DNA of 64,000 nucleotides from Ga0077560 sp046330435 (GTDB taxonomy: Bacteria > Actinomycetota > Thermoleophilia > Miltoncostaeales > Miltoncostaeaceae). Location: the NCBI GenBank assembly GCA_046330435.1, contig JAXLST010000006.1, positions 451,928 through 515,927 on the forward strand, read 5' to 3'. The notes under the pieces were generated by a model. That model searched no databases, was not told where the DNA came from, and saw only the letters and a program-made list of their open reading frames with translations. This document shows positions 16,564 through 25,146 of the stretch, in pieces. The position numbers were made by a program, and so were the translations under genes. Numbering within the stretch: position 1 is the first letter of the stretch; the number at the start of each line of letters is the position of its first letter.

Positions 16564-17180
16564 GCGGGCCTCACGATCACGATGCCGTTCTTGCCGCCGG
16601 GCACGGAGCCCTTGACGAGCAGGAGGTTGCGCTCCGGGTCGGCACCGACGATCTGGATGCCGCGCTGGGTGATCTGGCGCGCGCCCATGTGACCGCTCAT
16701 CCGGATGCCCTTGAAGACGCGGGCGGGGTAGGCCGCCGCGCCGATGGAGCCGGGCTGCCGGATGTTGTGGGAGCCGTGGGACTTGGGACCGCGCTTGAAG
16801 TTGTGGCGCTTGATGGTGCCCTGGTAGCCCTTGCCCTTGCTGATGCCCGTCACGCGCACCATCTCACCGCTCGTGAAGTCCGAGACGGTGACGATGTCGC
16901 CGAGGTTCAGGCCCTCGCCGACCTCGGCCGGGGCGAACTCGTGCAGGTGCTTGAGCGGCGGCGCGCCGGCCTTCTTGAGGTGGCCGAGCTCCGGCTTGTT
17001 GAGCTGCTTGGGCTTGGTCTGACCGAAGCCGAGCTGCACGGCCGAGTAGCCGTCCGTCTCGGGGGTCTTGACCTGGGTGACCGGGCACGGACCCGCCTCG
17101 ATGACCGTGAGGGTCACCCGCGCGCCGTCCTCGGCGAACACCTGGGTCATGCCCAGCTTGCGCCCGATGATCGCTGCCAT
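16560..17180 (-). CDS. rplC: 50S ribosomal protein L3
   Basis: 206 residues starting MAAIIGRKLGMTQVFAEDGA. The signature RGPKSHGSHNIRQPGSIGA is present. L3 is one of the first large-subunit assembly proteins. It lies 6 bp after rpsJ. Confidence 0.98.
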   Translation of the reverse strand: MAAIIGRKLGMTQVFAEDGARVTLTVIEAGPCPVTQVKTPETDGYSAVQLGFGQTKPKQLNKPELGHLKKAGAPPLKHLHEFAPAEVGEGLNLGDIVTVSDFTSGEMVRVTGISKGKGYQGTIKRHNFKRGPKSHGSHNIRQPGSIGAAAYPARVFKGIRMSGHMGARQITQRGIQIVGADPERNLLLVKGSVPGGKNGIVIVRPA

Positions 17181-17186
17181 CGTCCG

Positions 17187-17495
17187 CTACGCCTTGATCT
17201 CGATGTCGACGCCCGCCGGCAGGTCGAGCCGCATGAGGGAGTCGACGGTCTTCGGAGTCGGCGAGTAGATGTCGATGAGCCGCTTGTGGGTGCGGATCTC
17301 GAAGTGCTCGCGCGAGTCCTTGTCCTTGAACGGACCCTTGATCACGCAGTACCGGTTGAGCTCCGTGGGGAGCGGCACCGGGCCGGAGATGGTCGCGCCG
17401 GAGCGCTGGGCCGTCTCCACGATCGACGCGGCACTCCGGTCGATCTGCTCGTGATCGTAGGCCTTCAGCCTGATCTTGATCTTGTTCTGCTGCAA
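17187..17495 (-). CDS. rpsJ: 30S ribosomal protein S10
   Basis: 102 residues from TTG 17495 (LQQNKIKIRLKAYDHEQIDR), with an AAAGGG site 7 bases upstream. The S10 signature VIKGPFKDKDSREHFEIRTH is intact. S10 also acts as NusE in antitermination. It opens the S10 operon, but its start lies only about 17 bases after the T-tract of the tuf terminator, so its transcript probably depends on read-through. Confidence 0.97.
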   Translation of the reverse strand: MQQNKIKIRLKAYDHEQIDRSAASIVETAQRSGATISGPVPLPTELNRYCVIKGPFKDKDSREHFEIRTHKRLIDIYSPTPKTVDSLMRLDLPAGVDIEIKA

Positions 17496-17512
17496 CTCGC
17501 GCCCTTTCGGGG

Positions 17513-17551
17513 GAAAGAAAACCCCGCCTCCCCCCTGGGGGGAAGGCGGGG
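17513..17551 (-). terminator. Rho-independent terminator between tuf and rpsJ
   Basis: On the minus strand the sequence CCCCGCCTTCCCCCC pairs with GGGGGGAGGCGGGG (one bulged base), and the stem is followed directly by TTTTCTTT. It lies between the tuf stop (17568) and the rpsJ start (17495). This is the best stem-plus-T-tract terminator in the window. Confidence 0.85.
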
Positions 17552-17567
17552 TCGTCACCCGCCGTTT

Positions 17568-18758
17568 CTACTCGTAGATCTTCTCCACCACACCGGCACC
17601 CACCGTTCGGCCACCCTCGCGGATGGCGAAGCGGAGGCCGTCCTCCATGGCGATCGGCTGGATCAGCTCGATGTCCATGGAAGCGTTGTCGCCGGGCATG
17701 ATCATCTCGACGCCGGAGTCCAGGGTGCAGACGCCGGTCACATCGGTCGTACGGAAGTAGAACTGGGGGCGGTACCCGCCGAAGAACGGCGTGTGGCGGC
17801 CACCCTCGTCCTTGGAGAGGACGTACACCTGCGCACGGAACTTCGTGTGCGGGGTGATGGACTTCGGCTGCGCGAGCACCTGGCCGCGCTGGATGTCCTC
17901 GCGCTTCACGCCGCGGAGCAGACAGCCGACGTTGTCACCGGCGCGCCCCTCGTCGAGCAGCTTGCGGAACATCTCGACACCGGTCACGACCGTGGACTGG
18001 GTCTCCGGCACGATGCCGACGATCTCGATCGTCTCGCCGACCTTCACGATGCCGCGCTCGATGCGGCCGGTCGCGACGGTGCCGCGGCCGGTGATCGAGA
18101 ACACGTCCTCGACCGGCATCAGGAAGGGCTTGTCGATCTCGCGCTCGGGCTCCGGGATGTAGTCGTCCACGGCGTCCATGAGCTCGACGATCTTCTCCGC
18201 AGCGTCCGCGTCGCCGTTGAGGGCGTTCAGCGCGGAGCCGGCGATGACCGGGATCTCGTCACCCGGGAACTCGTACTCGGAGAGCAGCTCCCGGACCTCG
18301 AGCTCGACCAGCTCGAGCAGCTCGGGGTCGTCGACCATGTCGGCCTTGTTGAGGAAGACCACGATCGACGGCACGCCGACCTGACGGGCGAGCAGGATGT
18401 GCTCGCGGGTCTGCGGCATGGGGCCGTCGGCGGCCGACACCACGAGGATGGCGCCGTCCATCTGCGCCGCGCCGGTGATCATGTTCTTGATGTAGTCGGC
18501 GTGACCCGGGCAGTCCACGTGGGCGTAGTGCCGCTTCTCGGTCTCGTACTCGACGTGGGCGGTGGCGATGGTGATACCGCGCTCCCGCTCCTCAGGCGCC
18601 TTGTCGATCTCGTCGTAGGCGATCGCCGCCCCGGTGCCCATACGCTCGTTCAGGACCTTCGTGATGGCCGCCGTGAGCGTGGTTTTGCCGTGATCGACGT
18701 GGCCGATGGTGCCCACGTTCACGTGAGGCTTGGACCTGTCGAACTTCTCTTTGGCCAT
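17568..18758 (-). CDS. tuf: Elongation factor Tu
   Basis: 396 residues starting MAKEKFDRSKPHVNVGTIGH. GTPase motifs: GHVDHGKTT (P loop), DCPGHADY (G3, with the catalytic His) and NKAD (G4). Domains 2 and 3 follow. EF-Tu delivers aminoacyl-tRNA to the ribosome. It has its own promoter (18898-18926), a leader of about 130 bases with a hairpin (18845-18866), and its own terminator, so it is expressed independently of fusA, which lies 8 kb away behind an opposite-strand cassette. Confidence 0.98.
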   Translation of the reverse strand: MAKEKFDRSKPHVNVGTIGHVDHGKTTLTAAITKVLNERMGTGAAIAYDEIDKAPEERERGITIATAHVEYETEKRHYAHVDCPGHADYIKNMITGAAQMDGAILVVSAADGPMPQTREHILLARQVGVPSIVVFLNKADMVDDPELLELVELEVRELLSEYEFPGDEIPVIAGSALNALNGDADAAEKIVELMDAVDDYIPEPEREIDKPFLMPVEDVFSITGRGTVATGRIERGIVKVGETIEIVGIVPETQSTVVTGVEMFRKLLDEGRAGDNVGCLLRGVKREDIQRGQVLAQPKSITPHTKFRAQVYVLSKDEGGRHTPFFGGYRPQFYFRTTDVTGVCTLDSGVEMIMPGDNASMDIELIQPIAMEDGLRFAIREGGRTVGAGVVEKIYE

Positions 18759-18844
18759 TCTCGATTGCTCCTGTCGGGCACTCGCGGCCGCGGCCGTTCC
18801 GCGGGCCTGTGTTCCGGACGTAGAAAACGGTCCCCGGCGCAAAG

Positions 18845-18866
18845 CGCGCGGCCGCTAGGCCGCGCG
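18845..18866 (-). promoter_or_regulatory. Hairpin in the tuf leader
   Basis: Perfect 9-bp inverted repeat CGCGCGGCC/GGCCGCGCG with a 4-base loop, inside the predicted untranslated leader of tuf between promoter and start. There is no T-tract after it, so it is more likely a stability or regulatory element than a terminator. Confidence 0.45.
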
Positions 18867-18897
18867 GGAACAGCCGGGTGCTCCGTAAAGCCCGGGT

Positions 18898-18926
18898 AGA
18901 TTAGCGACGCGAATAGGGGGTCGCAA
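18898..18926 (-). promoter_or_regulatory. Sigma-70-type promoter of tuf
   Basis: On the minus strand TTGCGA (-35) and TAATCT (-10) are separated by exactly 17 bases. This is the most consensus-like promoter I found in the window, as expected for the highly expressed tuf. Transcription would begin near 18890. Confidence 0.8.
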
Positions 18927-18980
18927 GGGACCCGCACCCCCGGATGGAAGGTTCCGCGCCGCGGCTCAGCCGGGCCCGGG

Positions 18981-18986
18981 TAGCAT
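18981..18986 (+). promoter_or_regulatory. -10 box (TAGCAT) of the FAD/Fe-S dehydrogenase gene
   Basis: TAGCAT ends 7 bases before ATG 18994 with no Shine-Dalgarno site, fitting a leaderless transcript. It is divergent from the tuf promoter about 55 bp away. Confidence 0.5.
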
Positions 18987-18993
18987 CGCAGAT

Positions 18994-21711
18994 ATGGACG
19001 CCGCAGGCCTCGTTCGCCGGTTGTCGGGGCATGTGTCCGGGGAGATCCGGGCCGATCCGGCCACGCGGGAGCTCTATTCGGCGGATGCGAGCCTCTACCG
19101 CCGGCGCCCGGCCGCCGTGCTGCGCGCCCTGCGGGCCGATGACCTGGTCGCCGCGGTCGCCGCGTGCGCCGAGACCGGGATCCCGCTCACCATGCGCGGC
19201 GCGGGCACGAGCCTGGCCGGACAGGCCGTGGGCCGGGGGCTGGTGGTCGACTGCTCCGCGCTCTCCTCGTGCGCGATCGACCCGGACGCCCGCGTGGCGC
19301 GCGTGGGGCCCGGCGTGGTGCTGGACCACCTCAACGCCGCCGCCGGCGCGCACGGGCTGCTGTTCGGCCCCGATGTCGCCACGGCGAGCCGGGCGACCCT
19401 CGGCGGCATGATCTCCAACAACTCCGCGGGCGCCCGCTCGGTGGTGCACGGGCTCACGGCCGACGCCGTCGCCGCCCTGGACGTCGTGCTCGCCGACGGC
19501 ACGCGGGCGACGCTGCGCCGGGGCGCGGCGGCACCGCCGGTGCTCGAGTCCTGCCGCCCGCTCGCGGACGACTGGGAGGGCCCGTCGCTGTTGCGGCGCG
19601 TGTCGGGTTACAACCTGGACGCCCTCGCCGGCGACGACCCGGACTGGCCCCGGCTGGTCTGCGGCTCGGAGGGGACGCTGGCCGTGATGACCGGGGCGGA
19701 GCTGCGGCTGGAGCCCCGCCCCGCGGCCCGGGGCCTCGCGCTGCTGCCGTTCCCGGACGTCGACGCCGCGCTCGACGCCGTCGTCGACCTGCTCGCCGAC
19801 GGCCCGTCGGCGATCGAGCTGCTGGACGGCGCGATGCTCGACCCGGCGAACCGCGCCCGGGCGACCGCGTCGCTCACGGGCTTCGGCGCGGGCGTCGCGG
19901 CCATGCTGGTGGTTGAGCACAGCGGCGACCCGGACGAGGTGCGCCGGCGCGTGCTGGCGACGACCGGGGCCACGCCCGTGCTGGACGCCGCGGCACAGGC
20001 CGGCGTGTGGGCGGTGCGGCGGTCTGGGATCGCCCGCGCCATGCGCGGCCTGGGGCTCGACCGGCCCGTGCCGCGGGACGCCAAGCCCCTGGCGTTCATC
20101 GAGGACCCCGCGGTGCCGCCGGCGCGGCTGGCGGCGTTCGCACGGGAGGTCCGGCGGCTGCTGGCCGAGGAGGGGGTGGCCGCGTCCTGGTACGGGCACG
20201 CGAGCGTCGGGTGCCTGCACATCCGCCCCATGATCGACCTGCGCGCGCCCGGCGCCGCGGCCCAGGTGCGCCGCATCGCCGAGGCCGTCGCCGACCTGGT
20301 GGTCGCCCACGAGGGGTCGCTGTCGGGCGAGCACGGCGACGGGCGGCTGCGGGGCGAGCTGCTGCCGCGGATGTACCCGGCGCGCACCGTCGACGCCTTC
20401 CGGCGGCTCAAGGACGCCCTCGATCCCGCGGGCATTCTCAACCCGGGCGTCATCGTCCGCCCCGAGCCCCTCGACGAGGGCCTGCGGCTCCTGGAGTCCC
20501 CGCCGCGCCGCGGCCACGCGACCGTCACCGACTTCGCGCCACAGGGGGGCCTCGCCCGCGCCGCCGAGGCGTGCAACAGCAACGGTGCGTGCCGGGCCCG
20601 CACGGGGGTGATGTGCCCCAGCTACCAGGTCCTCGGCGACGAGCGGCACGCCACCCGGGGCCGGGCGGTGCTCTTCCGGGCCGCGCTGGAGGGCCGGCTG
20701 CCGGGCGGCCTGGCGGACGACGGGCTGCACGAGGCGCTGTCGCTGTGCCTGTCGTGCAAGGCCTGCGCCGCCGAGTGCCCGGCCTCGGTGGACATGGCGC
20801 GCCTCAAGGTGGAGGCGCTGGCCCACCGGCACGCGCGGGACGGCGTCCCCCTGCGCACCCGGGCCCTGGGTGACGCACGGCGTCTGCTGGCGCTGGGGTC
20901 GCGGCTCCCCGGGCCGGTGCTGCGCGCGGGCGCATGGGCCGCGGGACGCCGGCTGGGCCGGCCCGTGCCCGTCCCGGTCCCCGCGTGGCGGCCGCCCGCC
21001 CCCGATGGGCCCGGTGCGCGGGTGGCGCTGCTCGCCGACACCTTCACCATGCACCTGCACCCGGGGGTGGGTGACGACGCCGTGGCGGCGCTCACCGCCT
21101 GCGGGGCGCGCCCGGAGGTCGTGGACGCCGGATGCTGCGGCCGCCCGCTGCTCTCCCAGGGGCTGGCGGACGCCGCGCGGCGGCGCCTGACGGCGATGCT
21201 CGACCGCCTCGCGCCGCTCGCGATCGACGGCGTGCCGATCGTGGTCCTGGAGCCCTCGTGCTGGTCGATGCTGCTGGACGACGCGCCGAAGCTGCTGCCG
21301 GACGACCCGCGGGCCCGCTGGGTCGCCGACGCGGTGGAGCCGTTCGAGCGCACGGTGCTGCGGCTGGGGCCGGACCGCCCGCTGGCGCCCCGCACCGGGA
21401 CGGCCGTCGTGCACCCGCACTGCCACGCCCGCGCCCTCGGGGCCGGTGACGAGGTGCTGGCGCTCGCCCGGCTGGTGCCCGGGCTGGAGGCGCGACCGTC
21501 CGAGGCGGGCTGCTGCGGCATGGCGGGGTCGTTCGGATACCGGCACCCGGAGCTCTCGCGCCGCATCGCGGAGGATCGGCTGCTCCCGGCCGCCCGCACC
21601 GCGGACGTCGTGGTGGCGCACGGCACCTCCTGCCGGCAGCAGGTGGACGACCTGGCGGGGGTCCCCGCCCTGCACCCGGCGCAGCTCATCGCGGAGGCGC
21701 TCCGTGGCTGA
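18994..21711 (+). CDS. FAD-linked oxidase fused to a 4Fe-4S/CCG reductase module (D-lactate/glycolate dehydrogenase-like)
   Basis: 905 residues. Residues about 35-210 form a PCMH-type FAD domain (VGPGVVLDHLNAA, then TLGGMISNNSAGARS). The FAD-oxidase C-terminal domain follows (VSWYGHASVGCLHIRP-like and SGEHGDGRLRGELL). From about 525 come two ferredoxin-like clusters (CNSNGACRARTGVMCPS and CLSCKACAAECP). Two CCG domains complete it (CCGRPLLSQG near 713, CCGMAGSFGY near 839). This layout matches membrane-associated D-2-hydroxyacid dehydrogenases that pass electrons to the quinone pool; the exact substrate is not readable. It overlaps the next gene by 8 bp. Confidence 0.88.
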   Translation: MDAAGLVRRLSGHVSGEIRADPATRELYSADASLYRRRPAAVLRALRADDLVAAVAACAETGIPLTMRGAGTSLAGQAVGRGLVVDCSALSSCAIDPDARVARVGPGVVLDHLNAAAGAHGLLFGPDVATASRATLGGMISNNSAGARSVVHGLTADAVAALDVVLADGTRATLRRGAAAPPVLESCRPLADDWEGPSLLRRVSGYNLDALAGDDPDWPRLVCGSEGTLAVMTGAELRLEPRPAARGLALLPFPDVDAALDAVVDLLADGPSAIELLDGAMLDPANRARATASLTGFGAGVAAMLVVEHSGDPDEVRRRVLATTGATPVLDAAAQAGVWAVRRSGIARAMRGLGLDRPVPRDAKPLAFIEDPAVPPARLAAFAREVRRLLAEEGVAASWYGHASVGCLHIRPMIDLRAPGAAAQVRRIAEAVADLVVAHEGSLSGEHGDGRLRGELLPRMYPARTVDAFRRLKDALDPAGILNPGVIVRPEPLDEGLRLLESPPRRGHATVTDFAPQGGLARAAEACNSNGACRARTGVMCPSYQVLGDERHATRGRAVLFRAALEGRLPGGLADDGLHEALSLCLSCKACAAECPASVDMARLKVEALAHRHARDGVPLRTRALGDARRLLALGSRLPGPVLRAGAWAAGRRLGRPVPVPVPAWRPPAPDGPGARVALLADTFTMHLHPGVGDDAVAALTACGARPEVVDAGCCGRPLLSQGLADAARRRLTAMLDRLAPLAIDGVPIVVLEPSCWSMLLDDAPKLLPDDPRARWVADAVEPFERTVLRLGPDRPLAPRTGTAVVHPHCHARALGAGDEVLALARLVPGLEARPSEAGCCGMAGSFGYRHPELSRRIAEDRLLPAARTADVVVAHGTSCRQQVDDLAGVPALHPAQLIAEALRG

Positions 21712-22144
21712 CCGGCCGAGGGTCGCCGGCGGGCTGCTGGCCGCCGGCGCGGCGAACCGCCTCCTGCTCCTGCTGGTGGGGCGCCTGGGACTGCCGCTGG
21801 GCGGGGTCGTGGTCCTGCGCACCCGGGGCCGCCGGACGGGCCGCGTCCACGATGTCCCGGTGATCCCGGTCGCCGTCGGCGGCGCGGACCACCTGGTGGC
21901 CCCGCGGGGGACGACCGACTGGGTGCGGAACCTGCTCGCGGGCGGCGGGGAGCTGCGGCGCGGCCGCCGGGTGCGGCCCGTGCGAGCCGTCGAAGTGGAC
22001 GGCGACGACCGGATCCGGGTCCTCACCGCCTATGTGACCGCGAACCGCCGCCGCAACGGGCGGTTCTTCGACCTGCCCGAGCGCTTCACCGAGGACGACG
22101 TCCGGCGCATCGCGGACCGCCACCCGGTGGTGCGGCTGGACTGA
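21704..22144 (+). CDS. Deazaflavin (F420)-dependent nitroreductase family protein
   Basis: About 146 residues from GTG 21704. The segment LVLRTRGRRTGRVHDVPVIP (seen as VVLRTRGRRTGR...VPVIPV) followed by LVAPRGTTDWVRNLLAGGG is the typical split-barrel Ddn/F420-binding pattern. These proteins reduce various substrates with F420H2, and some bind other flavins. It is coupled by overlap to the FAD/Fe-S dehydrogenase, so the two may share a redox pathway, but the substrate is unknown. Confidence 0.8.
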   Translation: MADRPRVAGGLLAAGAANRLLLLLVGRLGLPLGGVVVLRTRGRRTGRVHDVPVIPVAVGGADHLVAPRGTTDWVRNLLAGGGELRRGRRVRPVRAVEVDGDDRIRVLTAYVTANRRRNGRFFDLPERFTEDDVRRIADRHPVVRLD

Positions 22145-22188
22145 GCCCGGCCGCTCAGGCCGTCCCCGGGGAGACCGATATCCCCAGG

Positions 22189-23706
22189 GTGATCCGACTC
22201 CCCCGCCCCGCCCGCCTCCGGCCCCGCACCGCCGCGGCCGTGATCCTCGTCTGCGGCCTCCTGGCCTCCCCGCTCGCCATGGGCCAGGCGGGGACCTCCT
22301 GGAGCGTCCGCACCCCCGCGGCCGCCAACGGCTGGCATGCCGTCGCCCACGGGGAGGGCCTGTTCGTGGCGGTCGCCCGGACGGGGTCAGGGAACCGGGT
22401 GATGACCAGCCCCGACGGCACCGACTGGACGGTGCGGGCCAGCGCGGCGGACAACGACTGGACCGCCGTGACGTACGGCAGGGGCGTGTTCGTCGCCGTC
22501 GCACGCACGGGCGCCGGGAACCGGGTGATGACCAGTCCCGACGGCATCTCGTGGACGCCGCGGGCGAGCGCCGCCGACAACGACTGGACCTCGGTGGCCT
22601 ACGGCAACGGCACGTTCGTCGCCGTGGCGCAGAGCGGGACGGGCAACCGCGTGATGACCAGCCCCGACGGGACCAGCTGGACGCTCCGCGCGACCCCCGC
22701 CGACAGCTGGTGGACGTCGGTGGCCTACGGGGCCGGCGGGTTCGTGGCCGTGGGAACCACCCGAGCCGGGAACCACGTGATGACCAGCCCGGACGGGGTC
22801 AGCTGGACCGAGCGCGCAACGCCCGCCGACAACTGGTGGAACGCGGTCGCGTACGGCGGCGGGGTGTTCGTGGCCGTCGGCACCGCCGGCACCGGGAACC
22901 GCGTGATGACCAGCCCGGACGGGGTCACCTGGACGCTCCGCGCCACCCCGGCCGACAACACGTGGTCGTCGGTCGCGTACGGGGACGGCGGCTTCGTCGC
23001 CGTGTCCGCCACGGGCACCGGCAACCGGGTGATGACCAGTCCCGACGGCGTCACCTGGACGCTTCGCACCACCCCGGCCGACGCGTTCTGGCACTCCGTC
23101 GCCTACGGGGACGGGGTGTTCGTGGCCGTCGCCCACGAGGGCCCGGCCCGCGTGATGAGCAGCGGGACGTTCCGGTCGGAGCCCTATCCCTCGGACCCCG
23201 GCGCCGGCTCGGCCCCCTCCGGCTCGGCCCCCTCGGGGTCGACGCCGTCCGAGGCCCCGGCCGGCGGCGGTTCGCCGTCGCCCGCGCCGTCCCATCCGTC
23301 GGCGCCCCGGCCGGTGCGCGCGCACGGGCTGGTGACGCCGCTGGGCCCGCAGACCCTGTCGCGGCCGTCGCACCCGGAGACGCGCGCGGCGTGCCCGCGC
23401 CGCATCACCGCTCGCCTGCGCCTGCACCGCGCGGGCGCGCACACGTTCACGTTCATCAACCGGGCGACGGGCCGCCGCGTCCCGATGCTTCCGGGCACGA
23501 CGATCGCGGGCGCGGCGTCCGCGCGGCGGCGCAGCGCCGCCGTCGTCGTCACCGCGGTGCCGGGGCGTGCCCTGCGGCTGGTCGCCTGTGTCGATCCCCG
23601 GGCGCTGCCGCCGCGGTTCGCCGACATCCGTCTCCGCGTCGCGCACCGCTCCGACGACGGCACCCTGCGCATCGCGCTGGTCAACCGGGCGGGCCGCCTG
23701 GTCTGA
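22189..23706 (+). CDS. Secreted protein with seven 42-residue repeats (probable beta-propeller)
   Basis: 505 residues from GTG 22189. A signal peptide is visible (basic start, then TAAAVILVCGLLASPLAMGQ, residues about 14-33). Residues 38-330 are seven tandem 42-residue repeats with a consensus of WTxRATPADNxWxSVAYGxG, FVAV, and GNRVMTSPDG; the seventh is degenerate at its end. Seven short repeats ending in TSPDG-x-x-W resemble beta-propeller blades of the BNR/sialidase-like type. Residues 335-390 are a Ser/Pro/Ala-rich linker, and the last 110 form a basic domain with two cysteines. It is likely extracellular; ligand and function are unknown. Confidence 0.75.
   Translation: MIRLPRPARLRPRTAAAVILVCGLLASPLAMGQAGTSWSVRTPAAANGWHAVAHGEGLFVAVARTGSGNRVMTSPDGTDWTVRASAADNDWTAVTYGRGVFVAVARTGAGNRVMTSPDGISWTPRASAADNDWTSVAYGNGTFVAVAQSGTGNRVMTSPDGTSWTLRATPADSWWTSVAYGAGGFVAVGTTRAGNHVMTSPDGVSWTERATPADNWWNAVAYGGGVFVAVGTAGTGNRVMTSPDGVTWTLRATPADNTWSSVAYGDGGFVAVSATGTGNRVMTSPDGVTWTLRTTPADAFWHSVAYGDGVFVAVAHEGPARVMSSGTFRSEPYPSDPGAGSAPSGSAPSGSTPSEAPAGGGSPSPAPSHPSAPRPVRAHGLVTPLGPQTLSRPSHPETRAACPRRITARLRLHRAGAHTFTFINRATGRRVPMLPGTTIAGAASARRRSAAVVVTAVPGRALRLVACVDPRALPPRFADIRLRVAHRSDDGTLRIALVNRAGRLV
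22300..23175 (+). repeat. Seven tandem 126-bp coding repeats
   Basis: The DNA behind the propeller repeats has a 126-bp period. The stretch encoding GNRVMTSPDG is nearly identical at base level in most copies (variants of gtgatgaccagccccgac), while other blade positions vary, which suggests recent duplication or gene conversion. Confidence 0.9.
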
Positions 23707-23718
23707 CCGCGCGGGACG

Positions 23719-25146
23719 TCAGCCCTCGCGCATCCAGGGGTACAGCCGTGCGAGCATCGCCGCGCCCTGGTCGGCGCCAAGGTCGGTCGCGGTGCGGCTG
23801 CCGGCGCCGAGCCCCAGGTGGACCCGGACGCTCCCGAGGCCCCTTCGGCGCTGGAACGGCGTGCTGCGGACCGTGGTGGCGACCACGGCGCCCGGGTCGA
23901 TGAACGAGTGCCGGCGCGACAGCGAGCCGGACCGGATCACCAGCCGGCCGCCGATGGCGTGTCCCAGGTTGCGGTGGCGGTCGAACGCCACGGGGACCAT
24001 CGCCGCCGCGGCGAGGGCCGCGAGCCCGGCGACCCACCACCAGCCCATCAGGGCGGCGGCCGCCGAGGCCGCGGCCGGGAGCCCCGCCGCCCGCACGAGC
24101 CGGCGCGGCAGGCCCGCGCGCGGGTGTGGCTGCAGGCCGGGAGCGTCGCCGGGCGCGATCTCGGCCCGCACACGCGCCACCTCGTCCGCGTCGCCGAGCG
24201 GCAGGAGCCGGACCCGGCCGGCGGTGTCGCCGTCGTCCGACACCCCGAAGCCGCCCACGGGTGCGACCACCGCGGCCATGCCGAGGGCGCGCCGCACCGG
24301 GGAGTCGCACACCTCGACGCCCAGCAGCCGGCGGCGGTCGACGGTGGTGCGCCGCCGGGACAGGAGCCCCCGCACGGTGGTGAGGCGCCGTCCATCGGCG
24401 CGCAGTTCGAACGCCCAGTCGGCGATGACGCTGCCGGCGGCGGCGAGCAGCACCACCACCACGGCGGCCGTCGTGACGGCGAGGGAGATGCTCACGGCGC
24501 CGTGGGGCGCCCGGTCGGCGACCTGGCCCGCCCCGCTGCGCAGGAGGCCGTCGAGCCCGATGTCGTCGGCGAAGTTCAGCAGGCCCCCGGCCGCCGCCGC
24601 GGGCACCAGCACGAACCGGGCGGACGTCGCACCGGCGAGCGCGAGGCGGGACGGGCGCATCGCCGCCATCGGCGGGGGCACCTCCGCGGGCGCCGCCTCG
24701 TCGCCGCCGTGGACGACCGCGTCGCGAAGCCGCTCCGCCTGGGCGCGCCCGACGGCGGCGAGCGACAGCTCCCCCTTCTGGTCGCCGGCGGCGGCCGCCT
24801 CCACCCGGGCCCGCACGAGGCCGAACAACCGGTGCGTGAGGGGCTCGTCCAGGGAGATGCCGCGGATGCGCTCGAGGGGGACCACCCGGTTGCGCCGCAC
24901 CAGCACCCCGGTGTCCACCACGAGGCGGCCCGCTTCCACGCGGTACCGGAACCGCCACCACGCGAGCACCCCGTACGGCACGCCGATGACCAGCACCGCC
25001 GCGACCACGGCGTACAGCGCCGGCCGGGGGATGTCGGTGACCAGCCCGGTCACCAGCAGCGGCACGGCGTTGCGCACCACCTTCGCCGCGTAGAGCACCG
25101 CCGCGAGGGGGTGCAGCCGCCCCGCCGCCAGGAGCGGGCCGCTCAC
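23719..25146 (-). CDS. PH-domain (YdbT/bPH2) membrane protein
   Basis: About 475 residues from GTG 25146. It has several hydrophobic segments (one pair near residues 28-60, further pairs near 180-250 and 375-410) and bPH2 domains between them, seen as WWRFRYRVEAGRLVVDTGVLVRRN with VPLERIRGISLDEPL, and again as RRTTVDRRRLLGVEV. It resembles YdbT of Bacillus, which with YdbS counters some bacteriocins; that role is not shown here. GTGA overlap with the preceding gene shows a two-gene unit. Confidence 0.75.
   Translation of the reverse strand: MSGPLLAAGRLHPLAAVLYAAKVVRNAVPLLVTGLVTDIPRPALYAVVAAVLVIGVPYGVLAWWRFRYRVEAGRLVVDTGVLVRRNRVVPLERIRGISLDEPLTHRLFGLVRARVEAAAAGDQKGELSLAAVGRAQAERLRDAVVHGGDEAAPAEVPPPMAAMRPSRLALAGATSARFVLVPAAAAGGLLNFADDIGLDGLLRSGAGQVADRAPHGAVSISLAVTTAAVVVVLLAAAGSVIADWAFELRADGRRLTTVRGLLSRRRTTVDRRRLLGVEVCDSPVRRALGMAAVVAPVGGFGVSDDGDTAGRVRLLPLGDADEVARVRAEIAPGDAPGLQPHPRAGLPRRLVRAAGLPAAASAAAALMGWWWVAGLAALAAAAMVPVAFDRHRNLGHAIGGRLVIRSGSLSRRHSFIDPGAVVATTVRSTPFQRRRGLGSVRVHLGLGAGSRTATDLGADQGAAMLARLYPWMREG

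Noticed and set aside
18901..22026. Long minus-strand open frame opposite the FAD/Fe-S dehydrogenase
   Set aside because: Repetitive Arg/Gly/Ala-rich translation without domains; it overlaps the tuf promoter and is the antisense shadow of a recognisable enzyme.
22300..23175. CRISPR-like regularly spaced repeat
   Set aside because: The 126-bp period is in frame within one protein with a signal peptide, and there are no unique spacers or cas genes.
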